Assembly (NCBI GenBank): GCA_937989875.1
Contig: CALKBO010000035.1
Coordinates: 1 to 64,000, forward strand
Length of the DNA stretch: 64,000 nucleotides
Source: an uncultured Collinsella sp.
Lineage (GTDB): Bacteria > Actinomycetota > Coriobacteriia > Coriobacteriales > Coriobacteriaceae
Direction of reading: 5' to 3'
The translations under genes were made by a program, and so were the position numbers. Numbering within the stretch: the first letter of the stretch is position 1; every line of letters begins with the position of its first letter. Below, piece after piece: positions 1 through 8,232 of the stretch. A model generated the notes under the pieces. The model searched no databases, was not told where the DNA came from, and saw only the letters and a program-made list of their open reading frames with translations.

Positions 1-97
1 CCGGCTGAGTCTGGGAAGAGGTGCCGGGCGGCGGGCGGAGCATGGCCACCGGACCCATCGAAACACATCTCCACCATTCCTTCAACTGGGAAAATGG

Positions 98-130
98 CGC
101 CCCCGGGGCCCGAGAGGGGCCGCGGGGGCG
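98..130 (+). promoter_or_regulatory. GC-rich leader hairpin upstream of the TetM-like gene
   Basis: Bases 98-110 (CGCCCCCGGGGCC) pair with 118-130 (GGCCGCGGGGGCG) with a single mismatch. The hairpin sits 80 bases before the start codon of the translational GTPase. No T-run follows, so it is not a classical terminator. A leader attenuator is possible, since true tet(M) genes are attenuated in their leaders, but this is inference. I see nothing else recognisable in bases 1-97. Confidence 0.4.
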
Positions 131-210
131 TTCGGTTAACTGCGGGAGCGTGCCGTCAGCTCAATGTGTTCGGCTGAGATCGGAAATCAACCTGCAATAA
201 GAGGAGAGCC

Positions 211-2214
211 ATGTCGAAGCAAGCGGTCGTTGGAATCTTGGCGCATGTCGATGCCGGCAAGACCACGCTGGCCGAGGCCATGTTGTTCAACGCGGGTCGC
301 ATTCGCAAGCGCGGCCGCGTGGACGATGGCGATTCGCATCTGGACACGAACGCGATCGAGCGTGAGCGTGGCATTACGATCTTCTCGTCGCAGGCCGTGC
401 TCGACCATGGCGATACCCACGTCATGCTCGTGGATGCACCGGGGCATGTCGATTTTTCGGCCGAGGCGGAGCGCACATTGCGCGCGCTGGACTACGCGAT
501 TTTAGTTGTGGGCGCCAACGACGGCGTGCAGGGGCACACCGAAACCCTGTGGCGCCTGCTTGCGCGCTATGACATCCCGACGTTCATCTATATCAATAAA
601 ATCGATTTGGAGAATCCCGGCCGCGATGTTTTGCTGGCACAACTTGGGCAACGTCTCTCCGAGGGCTGCTTGGATGCCAGCGAACTGCTGGCGGGCGGGG
701 CCGTTCAGGAGGACGCTGCCGCGTTAGACGAGGCGGCGCTCGAGGAGTTTTTTGAAGCGGGTGAGCTTTCCGTCGCGACGCTGTCGCGCATGGTTGCCGA
801 GCGCAAGCTCTTTCCCTGTTTTGCCGGCTCGGCGCTCAAGGACCAAGGCGTGGACGAGCTGTTGGATGGCATATGTGCGCTGATGCGTGAACAGGCGTGG
901 CTCCCGGAGTTTGCCGCGCGCGTCTATCGTGTCAGCCGAGGGGATCGCGGCGAGCGCTTGGCTTGGGTTAAAGTGACCGGCGGCACGTTGCATGCCAAGC
1001 AGATGATTGACGGACGTTCCGGTGCCGAGGCATGGGAGCAGAAGGTCGATCAGGTACGCATCTATAACGGCGAAAAGTATGAGCTTGCCCAAGAAATTGC
1101 TGCTGGCGGTATTTGTGCCGTGACGGGTCTTGCGCACGTTCGCCCAGGGGACGCCCTGGGCGCGGAGCCTGCGGGCGATGCGCCCGTCATTGCGCCGGTC
1201 CTCACCTATACGGTGCTCCCGGGCGAACATGATGTCCATGCGGTGTTCAAAGCGTTGACTGAGCTGGCGGATGAAGATCCCATGCTCGGCGTAAGCTGGA
1301 ATACGCATCTTGAGCAGATTCATTTGCAGTTGATGGGCGCCGTGCAACTCGAGGTCGTGCAGCGGGTGTTGGCCGATCGCTTTGGCCTTTCGGTTGCGTT
1401 TGAATCTGGCGGCATTCTCTATAAGGAGACTATTTCGCAGCCGGTCGAGGGCGTGGGCCACTTTGAGCCGCTGCGCCATTATGCCGAGGTGCATTTGCGC
1501 CTGGAGCCGTTGTCAGCGGGTTCGGGCGTGCAGTTTGGCACCGTGACCTCGACCGACGAGCTCGATCTTAACTGGCAGCGTCTGGCACTCACCAACGCCA
1601 TGGAGCGCGATCACCTGGGCGTGCTGACCGGCTCGCCCATCACCGATGTGCGCATTACGCTCACGGGCGGCCGCGCGCATGCCAAACACACCGAGGGCGG
1701 CGATTTTCGCCAGGCCACGTACCGCGCGATTCGCCAGGGTTTGATGCAGGCGCGTGAGGCTGGCGCGGCGGTACTGTTGGAGCCGTGGTATCGCTTTGAG
1801 CTCGAGGTGCCGGGGGAGTGCGTGGGCCGGGCGCTCTCGGATGCCACGCGCATGGGTGCCGAGTACGAGCCGCCGACGATGGCGGGCGACCGGGCGAAGC
1901 TTGTGGGTCGCGTACCGGCATCCGAGGTGCAGGACTATGCCCTGGAGGTGGCTGCCTACACGAGCGGTCGCGGGCATCTGTACCTAGAGTTCGCCGGCTA
2001 TGCGGCTTGCCATGATGCCGAGCGCGTAATCGAGGCTGCCGCCTATGAGCCAGAGGCCGATCTGCCCAACACGCCCGATTCGGTCTTTTGCTCTCACGGC
2101 GCCGGTTACACGGTCAAATGGTACGACGTACCCGCCGCGGCGCACGTAAAGGTCGATCCCGCCACCTTCCGCCCCTGGCGAGCAGCGGACGCCGAGTTTT
2201 TCGGCCACATGTGA
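211..2214 (+). CDS. TetM-family ribosomal protection-like translational GTPase
   Basis: This 667-residue GTPase is related to EF-G. The G1 motif (AHVDAGKTT) lies near residues 10-18, the effector region has ERERGITI, G3 is DAPGHVDF and G4 is NKID. EF-G-like domains II-V follow. Family members remove tetracycline from the ribosome, but the domain IV loop here reads HAKHTEGGDFR where TetM/TetO have a YSPVST-type loop. Resistance therefore cannot be assumed; this may be a housekeeping or different-drug paralogue. The start has an upstream AGGAG. The final ATG TGA lies inside a palindromic repeat that may have supplied the stop codon. Confidence 0.85.
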   Translation: MSKQAVVGILAHVDAGKTTLAEAMLFNAGRIRKRGRVDDGDSHLDTNAIERERGITIFSSQAVLDHGDTHVMLVDAPGHVDFSAEAERTLRALDYAILVVGANDGVQGHTETLWRLLARYDIPTFIYINKIDLENPGRDVLLAQLGQRLSEGCLDASELLAGGAVQEDAAALDEAALEEFFEAGELSVATLSRMVAERKLFPCFAGSALKDQGVDELLDGICALMREQAWLPEFAARVYRVSRGDRGERLAWVKVTGGTLHAKQMIDGRSGAEAWEQKVDQVRIYNGEKYELAQEIAAGGICAVTGLAHVRPGDALGAEPAGDAPVIAPVLTYTVLPGEHDVHAVFKALTELADEDPMLGVSWNTHLEQIHLQLMGAVQLEVVQRVLADRFGLSVAFESGGILYKETISQPVEGVGHFEPLRHYAEVHLRLEPLSAGSGVQFGTVTSTDELDLNWQRLALTNAMERDHLGVLTGSPITDVRITLTGGRAHAKHTEGGDFRQATYRAIRQGLMQAREAGAAVLLEPWYRFELEVPGECVGRALSDATRMGAEYEPPTMAGDRAKLVGRVPASEVQDYALEVAAYTSGRGHLYLEFAGYAACHDAERVIEAAAYEPEADLPNTPDSVFCSHGAGYTVKWYDVPAAAHVKVDPATFRPWRAADAEFFGHM

Positions 2215-2240
2215 CAAAGGGACAGTTCCTTTGTCACATG
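2208..2240. repeat. GGGACAG-loop palindrome, copy 1
   Basis: A perfect 13-bp stem, CATGTGACAAAGG with CCTTTGTCACATG, encloses the loop GACAGTT. The 5' arm contains the TGA stop of the upstream GTPase gene. It belongs to the same family as the elements near 5.9, 6.6, 16.7, 47.2 and 61.3 kb, which share a GGGACAG/GGGACTG-type core. Confidence 0.8.
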
Positions 2241-2245
2241 CTAAT

Positions 2246-2275
2246 GGTATAACTCGGTATAAGTTGGTATAACTA
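2246..2275. promoter_or_regulatory. Three tandem 10-bp GGTATAA repeats (candidate operator)
   Basis: GGTAT begins at 2246, 2256 and 2266, giving units GGTATAACTC, GGTATAAGTT and GGTATAACTA, followed by TTACC. The exact 10-bp period puts all three on one face of the helix. The array lies 33-62 bases before the start of the AAA ATPase gene and would overlap its promoter, so an operator or activator array is likely. The binding protein is unknown. Confidence 0.5.
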
Positions 2276-2307
2276 TTACCAGGGTTTGCCAATCCGAGGA
2301 GGCCGAC

Positions 2308-3426
2308 ATGAATCCAAATCCCTTTAAGCCCACTGCCGGCAAGCGGCCCCCGGTACTCATCGGTCGCGAGTCGGTCATCGAAGATTTCGAGGAAGGGCTC
2401 GATAACGGCGCCGGAGCGCCGGGCAGGCTCATGCTCATTACGGGAAACCGCGGCTGCGGCAAGACGGTTCTCCTGCGGGAGCTGCAACGTCTGGCCAGCG
2501 AGCGCGGATGGGCGGTTGTCTCCGATTCCGCTTCGCTTGGCTTATGCGACCGCTTGGCCGACGCGCTTCGCTCGAATAAACCCGTTGTGACGTCAATGGA
2601 GTTCGGTCCGTCGTTTGGTCGGATGTCGGTCGAGGCGGCGCGGGCAAAGGGCGAGACGTTGCGAGGGCTGGTCAACGAGCGCCTTAAGAAGCTCGGTCCA
2701 GGCAAGGGCATCCTGTTTGCGATTGACGAGGCGCAATCGGCGTCTATCGAGGAACTGGCGGCTCTTGCCGTTCTCTATCAGCAGGTGCTCGGAGACCAGG
2801 ATGCCACGGGCTTGCCCGATAGCGACCAGCGCGGTCTTGCGCTGGTGTTCGCCGGCTTACCCAGTATGGTTGACGACCTGCTCGAAGAGCCGAGCGTGAC
2901 GTTTTTGCGGCGTGCCCAGCAGCGTACGCTGGGGGCGATATCTTTGCCCAAGGTGCGCGATTCATATGTCCGGACGGTCAAAGACGCTGGTCTTTACGTT
3001 GACGCGGAGACGGCGGACCTTGCGGCGCGCAAGAGCATGGGGCATCCCTACATGGTTCAGCTGGTGGGCTATTACATGTGGCGGTCTGCTGCCCGGCGTG
3101 GCTCGCAGGTCATTGAAGAGCGCGATGTCGAGGATGGTCATGCGGATGCCGTCTCCGAGTTCTACGAAGCGGTTGACGCGCCCCTGTATTACGGGCTGCG
3201 CAGTCCGCAACGCCTCTTTATCGAGGCTATGGCTGCTGATGAGGGTAAACCGACGCGCATGGCGGATATCATTGAGCGCTGTGATCGTACCCAGAGCTGG
3301 GCGAGTAAATATCGCGCAAGCCTGATTCGCGAGCGCGTCATCGAGGCTGCCGGATACGGCCTCGTCCGGTTTACCGTGCCCATGCTGGGCGAGTATATCC
3401 GCGACCGCATTTTATGGCACGAGTAG
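2308..3426 (+). CDS. AAA/Orc1-type ATP-binding protein with C-terminal winged helix
   Basis: A 372-residue protein. Walker A is GNRGCGKT near residues 47-54, and the Walker B-like motif LFAIDEAQ lies near 137-144. After the ATPase module comes a helical lid region. The last roughly 80 residues look like a winged helix (SPQRLFIEAMAADEG onward), an arrangement typical of archaeal-ATPase/Orc1-like STAND proteins. The start has GAGGAGG eight bases upstream. It sits between the TetM-like GTPase and the UvrA2-like gene, and its stop is only ten bases before the start chosen for the latter, so the two are probably co-transcribed. The substrate or signal is unknown; I give no specific function. Confidence 0.75.
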   Translation: MNPNPFKPTAGKRPPVLIGRESVIEDFEEGLDNGAGAPGRLMLITGNRGCGKTVLLRELQRLASERGWAVVSDSASLGLCDRLADALRSNKPVVTSMEFGPSFGRMSVEAARAKGETLRGLVNERLKKLGPGKGILFAIDEAQSASIEELAALAVLYQQVLGDQDATGLPDSDQRGLALVFAGLPSMVDDLLEEPSVTFLRRAQQRTLGAISLPKVRDSYVRTVKDAGLYVDAETADLAARKSMGHPYMVQLVGYYMWRSAARRGSQVIEERDVEDGHADAVSEFYEAVDAPLYYGLRSPQRLFIEAMAADEGKPTRMADIIERCDRTQSWASKYRASLIRERVIEAAGYGLVRFTVPMLGEYIRDRILWHE

Positions 3427-3436
3427 GGTGATAAAG

Positions 3437-5932
3437 GTGACGGAACAGAAGATGAGCCCGCAGGCTATCGAGGTGCGTGGCGCGCGTGTCCACAACCTCA
3501 AGGACATCGATATCGATATCCCGCTGGGAAAGCTCGTGGGTATTGCCGGCGTGTCGGGCTCGGGCAAGAGTTCGCTGGCGTTGGGCGTCCTCTATGCCGA
3601 GGGCTCGCGTCGTTACCTGGAGGCGCTCAGCACCTATACTCGTCGTCGCCTGACGCAGGCTGAGCATGCCCAGGTAGACGAGGTGCTGCATGTGCCGGCG
3701 GCGCTCGCGTTGCATCAACGCCCCAGCGTGCCAGGTGTGCGCTCGACCTTTGGCACCATGACCGAGCTCAACAATAGCCTGCGTCTGCTCTTTAGCCGTT
3801 GCGCCCATCACGTGTGCCCGCACTGCGGGGCGCGCGTGGAGCCGAGCCTTAACGTTGCCGCTGGCCTGTCGCTCACGTGCTCCGCATGTGGTCGCGAGTT
3901 CTACGCGCCGAGCGCCGAGGATTTGGCTTTCAATAGTGGTGGTGCGTGCCCTACCTGCGGCGGCACCGGTGTCATGCGCGAGGTGGACGAGGCGAGTCTG
4001 GTGCCCGATGAGTCCAAAACCATCAACGAAGGCGCGGTGCTTCCTTGGGGCACGCTCATGTGGGACCTGATGAAGCAAGTTGCCGGTGAGATGGGCGTGC
4101 GCACCGACGTGCCGTTTAACCAGCTCACGCCTCTAGAGCGCGACATCGTGTTCCATGGTCCGGCGGTTAAAAAGCACATTCTCTACGTTCCCAAAAACGG
4201 CGAGGGCGCCACGCCGCTCGACTTTACCTATTACAACGCCGTCTATACCGTTGAGAATGCGCTCGCCAAGGTTAAGGACGACAAGGGCCTCAAACGTGTT
4301 GCACGCTTTTTGCGCGAGGGGCCATGCCGTGACTGTGGCGGCACGCGTCTCTCCGAGGCTGTGCGCCTGCCTCAGGTGCGCGGTATCAATCTGGCGCAGG
4401 CGGCGGCCATGACGCTGGGCGAGGCGATTGAGTGGGTGCGCGCGGTGCCTACGTCCTTGCCGGCCGAGATGCAGCCCATGGCAGCAGATATCTGCGATTC
4501 ATTTTTGAGCACGGCTCGTCGTCTGGTCGACCTGGGTCTCGATTACCTTTCACTCGACCGCGCCGGTGCCACGCTCTCCACGGGTGAGCGCCAGCGTGTG
4601 CAGCTCGCCCGTGTGGTACGCAATCGATCGACGGGCGTGCTTTATGTGCTGGACGAGCCCTCGATCGGCTTGCATCCGGCAAATGTCGACGGCCTGGTTG
4701 GCGTGATGCGCGACCTGGTAGGCGACGGCAACACCGTGGTTGTTGTCGACCACGATACGCGCGTACTGGCGGAAGCTGACTATCTGGTCGAGATGGGCCC
4801 CGTTGCCGGAGCAGGTGGCGGTAACGTGATCGCTGCAGGTACGGTGGACGAGGTCGAACAATCGCGGGGCAGCCGCATCGCCCCGTTTTTGCGCGCAGAG
4901 TCCAAGCGCATGCGTCCGCAGGTGACTGACGAGGAAATGTTCGACCAGGGACATATCCGCATGGCAACCGATGCCATTCATACCGTAAAACCGCTCGAAG
5001 TCGATATCCCGCGCGGCCGTCTCGTCGCGGTGACGGGCGTTTCGGGCTCGGGCAAGACGACGTTGGTGCTCGAGACACTCATCCCGGCACTTAAGGCACA
5101 GGCAGCTGGCGAGCGTCTGCCAAGACACGTGCGTTGGGTCGATGCCGAGGGTATTGCCCGCGCAAATCTGATTGACGCCACTCCTATCGGCGCCAACGTG
5201 CGCTCGACGGTGGCGACTTATGCCGACATCCATGATGAGCTGCGCCGCGCCTTCGCTCGCACGCCCGAGGCCAAGGCAGCCGGCTACAAGGCGGGTGCCT
5301 TTAGCTACAACACCGGCGCCTTGCGCTGCCCTACGTGCGATGGCACGGGCTCGATATCGCTCGATGTGCAGTTTTTGCCTGATGTCGAGATTGTCTGCCC
5401 GGCATGTCGCGGCTCGCGTTATGCGGACACGGCTTCGCGTATCCATCGTGAGGGCAAGGACGGGAGCTTGCTTACGTTGCCGCAGCTCATGGACATGAAT
5501 GTGGACGAGGCTATCGACGCCACGGTGGGACTCAAGAAGGTTCAGGCGCGCTTGCAGACCTTGCACGACCTTGGCTTGGGCTATCTCACACTCGGTGAGC
5601 CCACGCCGGCGCTTTCGGGCGGTGAGGCACAGCGCCTTAAGCTCGCGAGCGAGATGGGCCGCGTGCAGGATGATGCCGTGTTTGTGTTTGACGAGCCCAC
5701 GATCGGCCTGCATCCGCTCGATGTTCAGGTACTGTTGAACGTGTTTGACGGCCTCGTTGCCAAGGGCGCCACGGTTATCGTGATCGAACACGACCTCGAT
5801 CTTATCCGCAATGCCGATTACGTGATCGACATGGGCCCGGGCGGTGGCGATGCGGGCGGGCAAATCGTCTGCGCCGGTACACCGGGCGACATCGCGGCCT
5901 GCTCCGCAAGCATCACCGGTCGCTACCTATAA
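3437..5932 (+). CDS. UvrA2-like (class III UvrA) tandem ABC ATPase
   Basis: About 831 residues, against about 940 for housekeeping UvrA. Both ABC cassettes are present: GVSGSGKSS near residue 40, a second GVSGSGKTT in the C-terminal half, and the signatures LSTGERQR and LSGGEAQR. The zinc modules CPHCG/CSACG/CPTCGG and CPTCDG/CPACRG are also present. The UvrB-interacting domain after the RRYLEALS segment is almost absent, which is the hallmark of UvrA2/DrrC-like proteins. These are linked to drug tolerance or damage signalling, not canonical UvrABC repair. The GTG at 3437 follows GGGTGAT; GTG 3428 and ATG 3452 are alternatives. The neighbouring ribosomal-protection-like gene suggests a stress or antibiotic-tolerance context (inference). 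Confidence 0.82.
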   Translation: MTEQKMSPQAIEVRGARVHNLKDIDIDIPLGKLVGIAGVSGSGKSSLALGVLYAEGSRRYLEALSTYTRRRLTQAEHAQVDEVLHVPAALALHQRPSVPGVRSTFGTMTELNNSLRLLFSRCAHHVCPHCGARVEPSLNVAAGLSLTCSACGREFYAPSAEDLAFNSGGACPTCGGTGVMREVDEASLVPDESKTINEGAVLPWGTLMWDLMKQVAGEMGVRTDVPFNQLTPLERDIVFHGPAVKKHILYVPKNGEGATPLDFTYYNAVYTVENALAKVKDDKGLKRVARFLREGPCRDCGGTRLSEAVRLPQVRGINLAQAAAMTLGEAIEWVRAVPTSLPAEMQPMAADICDSFLSTARRLVDLGLDYLSLDRAGATLSTGERQRVQLARVVRNRSTGVLYVLDEPSIGLHPANVDGLVGVMRDLVGDGNTVVVVDHDTRVLAEADYLVEMGPVAGAGGGNVIAAGTVDEVEQSRGSRIAPFLRAESKRMRPQVTDEEMFDQGHIRMATDAIHTVKPLEVDIPRGRLVAVTGVSGSGKTTLVLETLIPALKAQAAGERLPRHVRWVDAEGIARANLIDATPIGANVRSTVATYADIHDELRRAFARTPEAKAAGYKAGAFSYNTGALRCPTCDGTGSISLDVQFLPDVEIVCPACRGSRYADTASRIHREGKDGSLLTLPQLMDMNVDEAIDATVGLKKVQARLQTLHDLGLGYLTLGEPTPALSGGEAQRLKLASEMGRVQDDAVFVFDEPTIGLHPLDVQVLLNVFDGLVAKGATVIVIEHDLDLIRNADYVIDMGPGGGDAGGQIVCAGTPGDIAACSASITGRYL

Positions 5933-5934
5933 CC

Positions 5935-5969
5935 GAATGTGACAAAGGGACTGCCCCTTTGTCACATTC
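5935..5969. repeat. GGGACAG-loop palindrome, copy 2
   Basis: A 15-bp perfect stem (GAATGTGACAAAGGG with its complement at 5955-5969) encloses a five-base loop ACTGC. It lies between the convergent uvrA2-like and trmL genes. Read on the minus strand, its arm supplies the last ATG TGA codons of trmL. The stem is nearly identical to copy 1. Confidence 0.8.
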
Positions 5970-6561
5970 CCGGAAAGCCTGTTTGGCGTAGGGCTTCGTA
6001 GAGGACGATGGCGGCGCTGTTGGAGAGATTGAGTGCGCTGATGCGGTAGTCGTCCGGGTCGACGAAGTTGCCGCAGATGTCCTGCTGAAGGATGGCCTCG
6101 TGGCCGTCCTCGGTATGCCCGAGCGATTCCTCGTGGGCTTCCCAGGCCTCGGCGTTGTCGAGCGAGTCGCAATCGCGCAGCATCGGGATGCGCTCGCAAC
6201 GCTCGGGCGCCGCGGCAAGCAGTGGCTCGGGAATGCCCGAGCTCTCGCTGCCAAAGACCAAGTAGTCGCCATCGCGGTAGGTGCTCTGCGCATAGGTGCG
6301 GCGTGCCTTTTTGGTCAACAGATGTAGGCGCTCGTCGGCGGGGGAGAGTCCGTTGCGCGCAAGAAAATCCTCCCAGCCGGCATAGGTCGTCACGTCCAAG
6401 TTTTGCCAGTAGCCCAGGCCGGCGCGACGCACCGTCTTGTCGTCGAGCGAAAATCCCAGCGGCTCCACCAGATGCAGGCGGGCGCCGGTAACCACGCAGG
6501 TGCGGCCGATATTGCCCGTATTGGCCGGGATCTCGGGTGCATACAGCACGATATTGAACAT
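5962..6561 (-). CDS. trmL: tRNA (cytidine/uridine-34 2'-O)-methyltransferase TrmL
   Basis: A 199-residue SPOUT-class methyltransferase that 2'-O-methylates the wobble base of tRNA-Leu isoacceptors. The N-terminal APEIPANTGNIGRTC, the central FGSESSGIP and the C-terminal LNLSNSAAIVLYEALRQ are the three SPOUT/TrmL signature motifs forming the knotted SAM site. The ATG at 6561 has AGGAG six bases upstream. A longer reading frame continues upstream only because it crosses a palindromic repeat, so the short start is preferred. The C-terminus also ends inside a palindrome. Length is slightly above the usual 155-160 residues, with an insertion after GFSLDDK and in the acidic GHTEDGHE region. Confidence 0.9.
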   Translation of the reverse strand: MFNIVLYAPEIPANTGNIGRTCVVTGARLHLVEPLGFSLDDKTVRRAGLGYWQNLDVTTYAGWEDFLARNGLSPADERLHLLTKKARRTYAQSTYRDGDYLVFGSESSGIPEPLLAAAPERCERIPMLRDCDSLDNAEAWEAHEESLGHTEDGHEAILQQDICGNFVDPDDYRISALNLSNSAAIVLYEALRQTGFPGM

Positions 6562-6584
6562 GAATCTCCTTGGCTTAGAACGAA

Positions 6585-6623
6585 AAACCACCACGAAGGG
6601 GACAGGCACCTTCGTGGTGGTTT
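6585..6623. repeat. GGGACAG-loop palindrome, copy 3
   Basis: A 15-bp stem AAACCACCACGAAGG/CCTTCGTGGTGGTTT has the loop GGACAGGCA. It lies between the cobW-family gene and trmL, both on the minus strand. On that strand it is followed by further Ts, so it could terminate cobW-gene transcription. It differs from copy 4 at 47.2 kb by a compensated base pair in the stem. Confidence 0.8.
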
Positions 6624-6661
6624 GGCGGTTACGTAGGCGGAAAATGCCCGCTTGGATGAAC

Positions 6662-7792
6662 CTAGGCGCGGTGCCAGTCGGTCAGGCAGGCATCGAGGGA
6701 GGCGATGAGCGCATCCTTGTCCATGTGACGGCCGATGATGCACAGGCTCGTCATGCGGTCGCCCGTCTCGTCGTCCCAAATCTGCATAATCTCGGGGTTC
6801 TCGTCGATAATCTTCTGCTTCTCACCCTCGGGCGCAGAATCGACAAACAGACCGTTCTCCATCAGGCGCATCTGGTGGCCGGCCTGCTCAAACATGTAGC
6901 ACATGTCCGGATTGCCGGTCTGCCACAGCGGACCCTTGACGCGAATGACCTCGTCGGGCCACTCCTGCTCAACAAAATCGGTGAACTTCTGCAGGTCAAA
7001 CGGCTTGCGGCGCGAGTACACAAAGGTCTCGATGTCGTACTCGAGCACCTCGGGGTCGTCGTGCTCCTCGGGATGCTCCATGGCCTCGATCCAAGCGGCG
7101 GAGTTGTAGGCGCGCATAAAGTCGAAGCGGCCGGTGTCGAGCAGCTCCTCCATGGGGACCTCGCCGTTTTGGGCCTCGACGATCACGGCGTCTTTCTGCA
7201 GGCTGCGCACGATGGCCTTGAGCTCGGCGATCTGCTCAGGGCTCACGGTATCGGTCTTGTTGAGGATCAGCGTGGAGCAGAACTCAATCTGCTGGATGAG
7301 CAGGCTTTCGATGTCGTCCTCGTCGATATCCTCAGCCAGTAGGTCGCGACCGCCGTTGAACTCGTCGTACATGCGGGCGCAGTCGACCACGGCCACGATG
7401 TTGTCGAGCGCGAGCTTGGGCTCGCCGCCCACCTTGGCCTCGTCGCAGAAGCTCGAGATGGTGTAGGCGATGGGGATAGGCTCGCAAATCCCCGATGCCT
7501 CGATGATGATGTAATCGAAGTCGCCCGAATCGGCGATGCCCTGCAGCTGGTTGGCTAGGTCATCCGAAAGCGTGCAGCAGATGCAGCCGTTGGTGAGCGG
7601 GATGAGGTCGTCGGTCTCGGAAAGGCCGCCGTCGGCGATGAGGCTAGCGTCGACATTGATCTCGCCGATATCGTTGACGATCACGGCGGCGCGGATACCG
7701 CCATCGTTAGCGAGGATGTGGTTGAGCAGCGTGGTCTTGCCGGCACCGAGGTATCCGGTAAGCATGATGATCTTCACGGGTTTGTTGGGCAT
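6662..7792 (-). CDS. CobW/COG0523-family GTP-dependent metallochaperone
   Basis: A 376-residue G3E-family GTPase. Walker A is GYLGAGKTT near residues 13-21. The metal-binding GCICC lies at 69-73, and the Walker B-like IIIEASGI follows. A guanine-specificity NKTD is present, and a CobW C-terminal domain begins near residue 250. These proteins insert zinc, nickel or cobalt into client enzymes. An acidic stretch (EHPEEHDDPE) near the domain boundary could add metal binding. AAAGGAGGG precedes the ATG at 7792. The metal cannot be read from sequence, and no Zur box was recognised upstream. Confidence 0.88.
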   Translation of the reverse strand: MPNKPVKIIMLTGYLGAGKTTLLNHILANDGGIRAAVIVNDIGEINVDASLIADGGLSETDDLIPLTNGCICCTLSDDLANQLQGIADSGDFDYIIIEASGICEPIPIAYTISSFCDEAKVGGEPKLALDNIVAVVDCARMYDEFNGGRDLLAEDIDEDDIESLLIQQIEFCSTLILNKTDTVSPEQIAELKAIVRSLQKDAVIVEAQNGEVPMEELLDTGRFDFMRAYNSAAWIEAMEHPEEHDDPEVLEYDIETFVYSRRKPFDLQKFTDFVEQEWPDEVIRVKGPLWQTGNPDMCYMFEQAGHQMRLMENGLFVDSAPEGEKQKIIDENPEIMQIWDDETGDRMTSLCIIGRHMDKDALIASLDACLTDWHRA

Positions 7793-7878
7793 GTGCCCTC
7801 CTTTGTTAGATATGGCTTACAGTTGAATCTTATGCCAAACGCCTGCTCTTATACCCACGCGCCGGCAAATAACACAGG

Positions 7879-8220
7879 CTACTCCCAGGCTCCCCATACA
7901 TCGGGGCAATAACCGACGGTAGCCTTTTTGCCGTTGCGCACGATGGGCTCGGCCAAGACCTGCTGATTCTCGAGCAGTTTATCGAAGCGCTGACTGGGGG
8001 TGAGGTGCTGGATGAGCGCGAGCGTCTCCTCGTCCTTGGCCTTGGGGTTGAGCAGCTTGTCGATGCCGCCGACCGCTTGCATTACGCTCGTAAGCTCGCC
8101 CTTGCTCATCTCCTTTTCCTTAAGGTCGATAAACTGCACCTTAATGCGGCGCTCTTTGAAGAAGCGCTGCGCTTTCTTGGTATCGAACGACTTCTTAGTC
8201 CCGAAGATTTGAATATTCAT
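7879..8220 (-). CDS. ArsC/Spx-fold protein lacking the redox cysteine
   Basis: A 113-residue protein with the ArsC/Spx-like thioredoxin fold: an N-terminal strand (MNIQIFGTKKSFDTKKAQRF), a central LKEKEMSKGEL and the C-terminal PIVRNGKKATVGY motif. Active arsenate reductases and Spx carry Cys or CxxC after the first strand. Here that position reads TKKSFDTKK, so no catalytic cysteine is present there, and arsenate reduction is unlikely. It starts 12 bases after the flavodoxin-like gene, so the two probably form an operon. The Shine-Dalgarno sequence is weak, consistent with translation downstream in a polycistron. Confidence 0.75.
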   Translation of the reverse strand: MNIQIFGTKKSFDTKKAQRFFKERRIKVQFIDLKEKEMSKGELTSVMQAVGGIDKLLNPKAKDEETLALIQHLTPSQRFDKLLENQQVLAEPIVRNGKKATVGYCPDVWGAWE

Positions 8221-8232
8221 GGCCCCGCCGCT

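Noticed and set aside
43..200. Possible 53-codon leader peptide before the TetM-like gene
   Set aside because: The ATG is too close to its only GGAG, the peptide shows no pattern, and it simply crosses the GC-rich hairpin.
211..2214. Calling this gene a tetracycline resistance determinant
   Set aside because: The domain IV loop differs from TetM/TetO, so family membership alone does not support resistance.
4550..5863. 437-residue frame antisense to the UvrA2-like gene
   Set aside because: High G+C creates long antisense frames; the plus strand has all ABC motifs and zinc cysteines.
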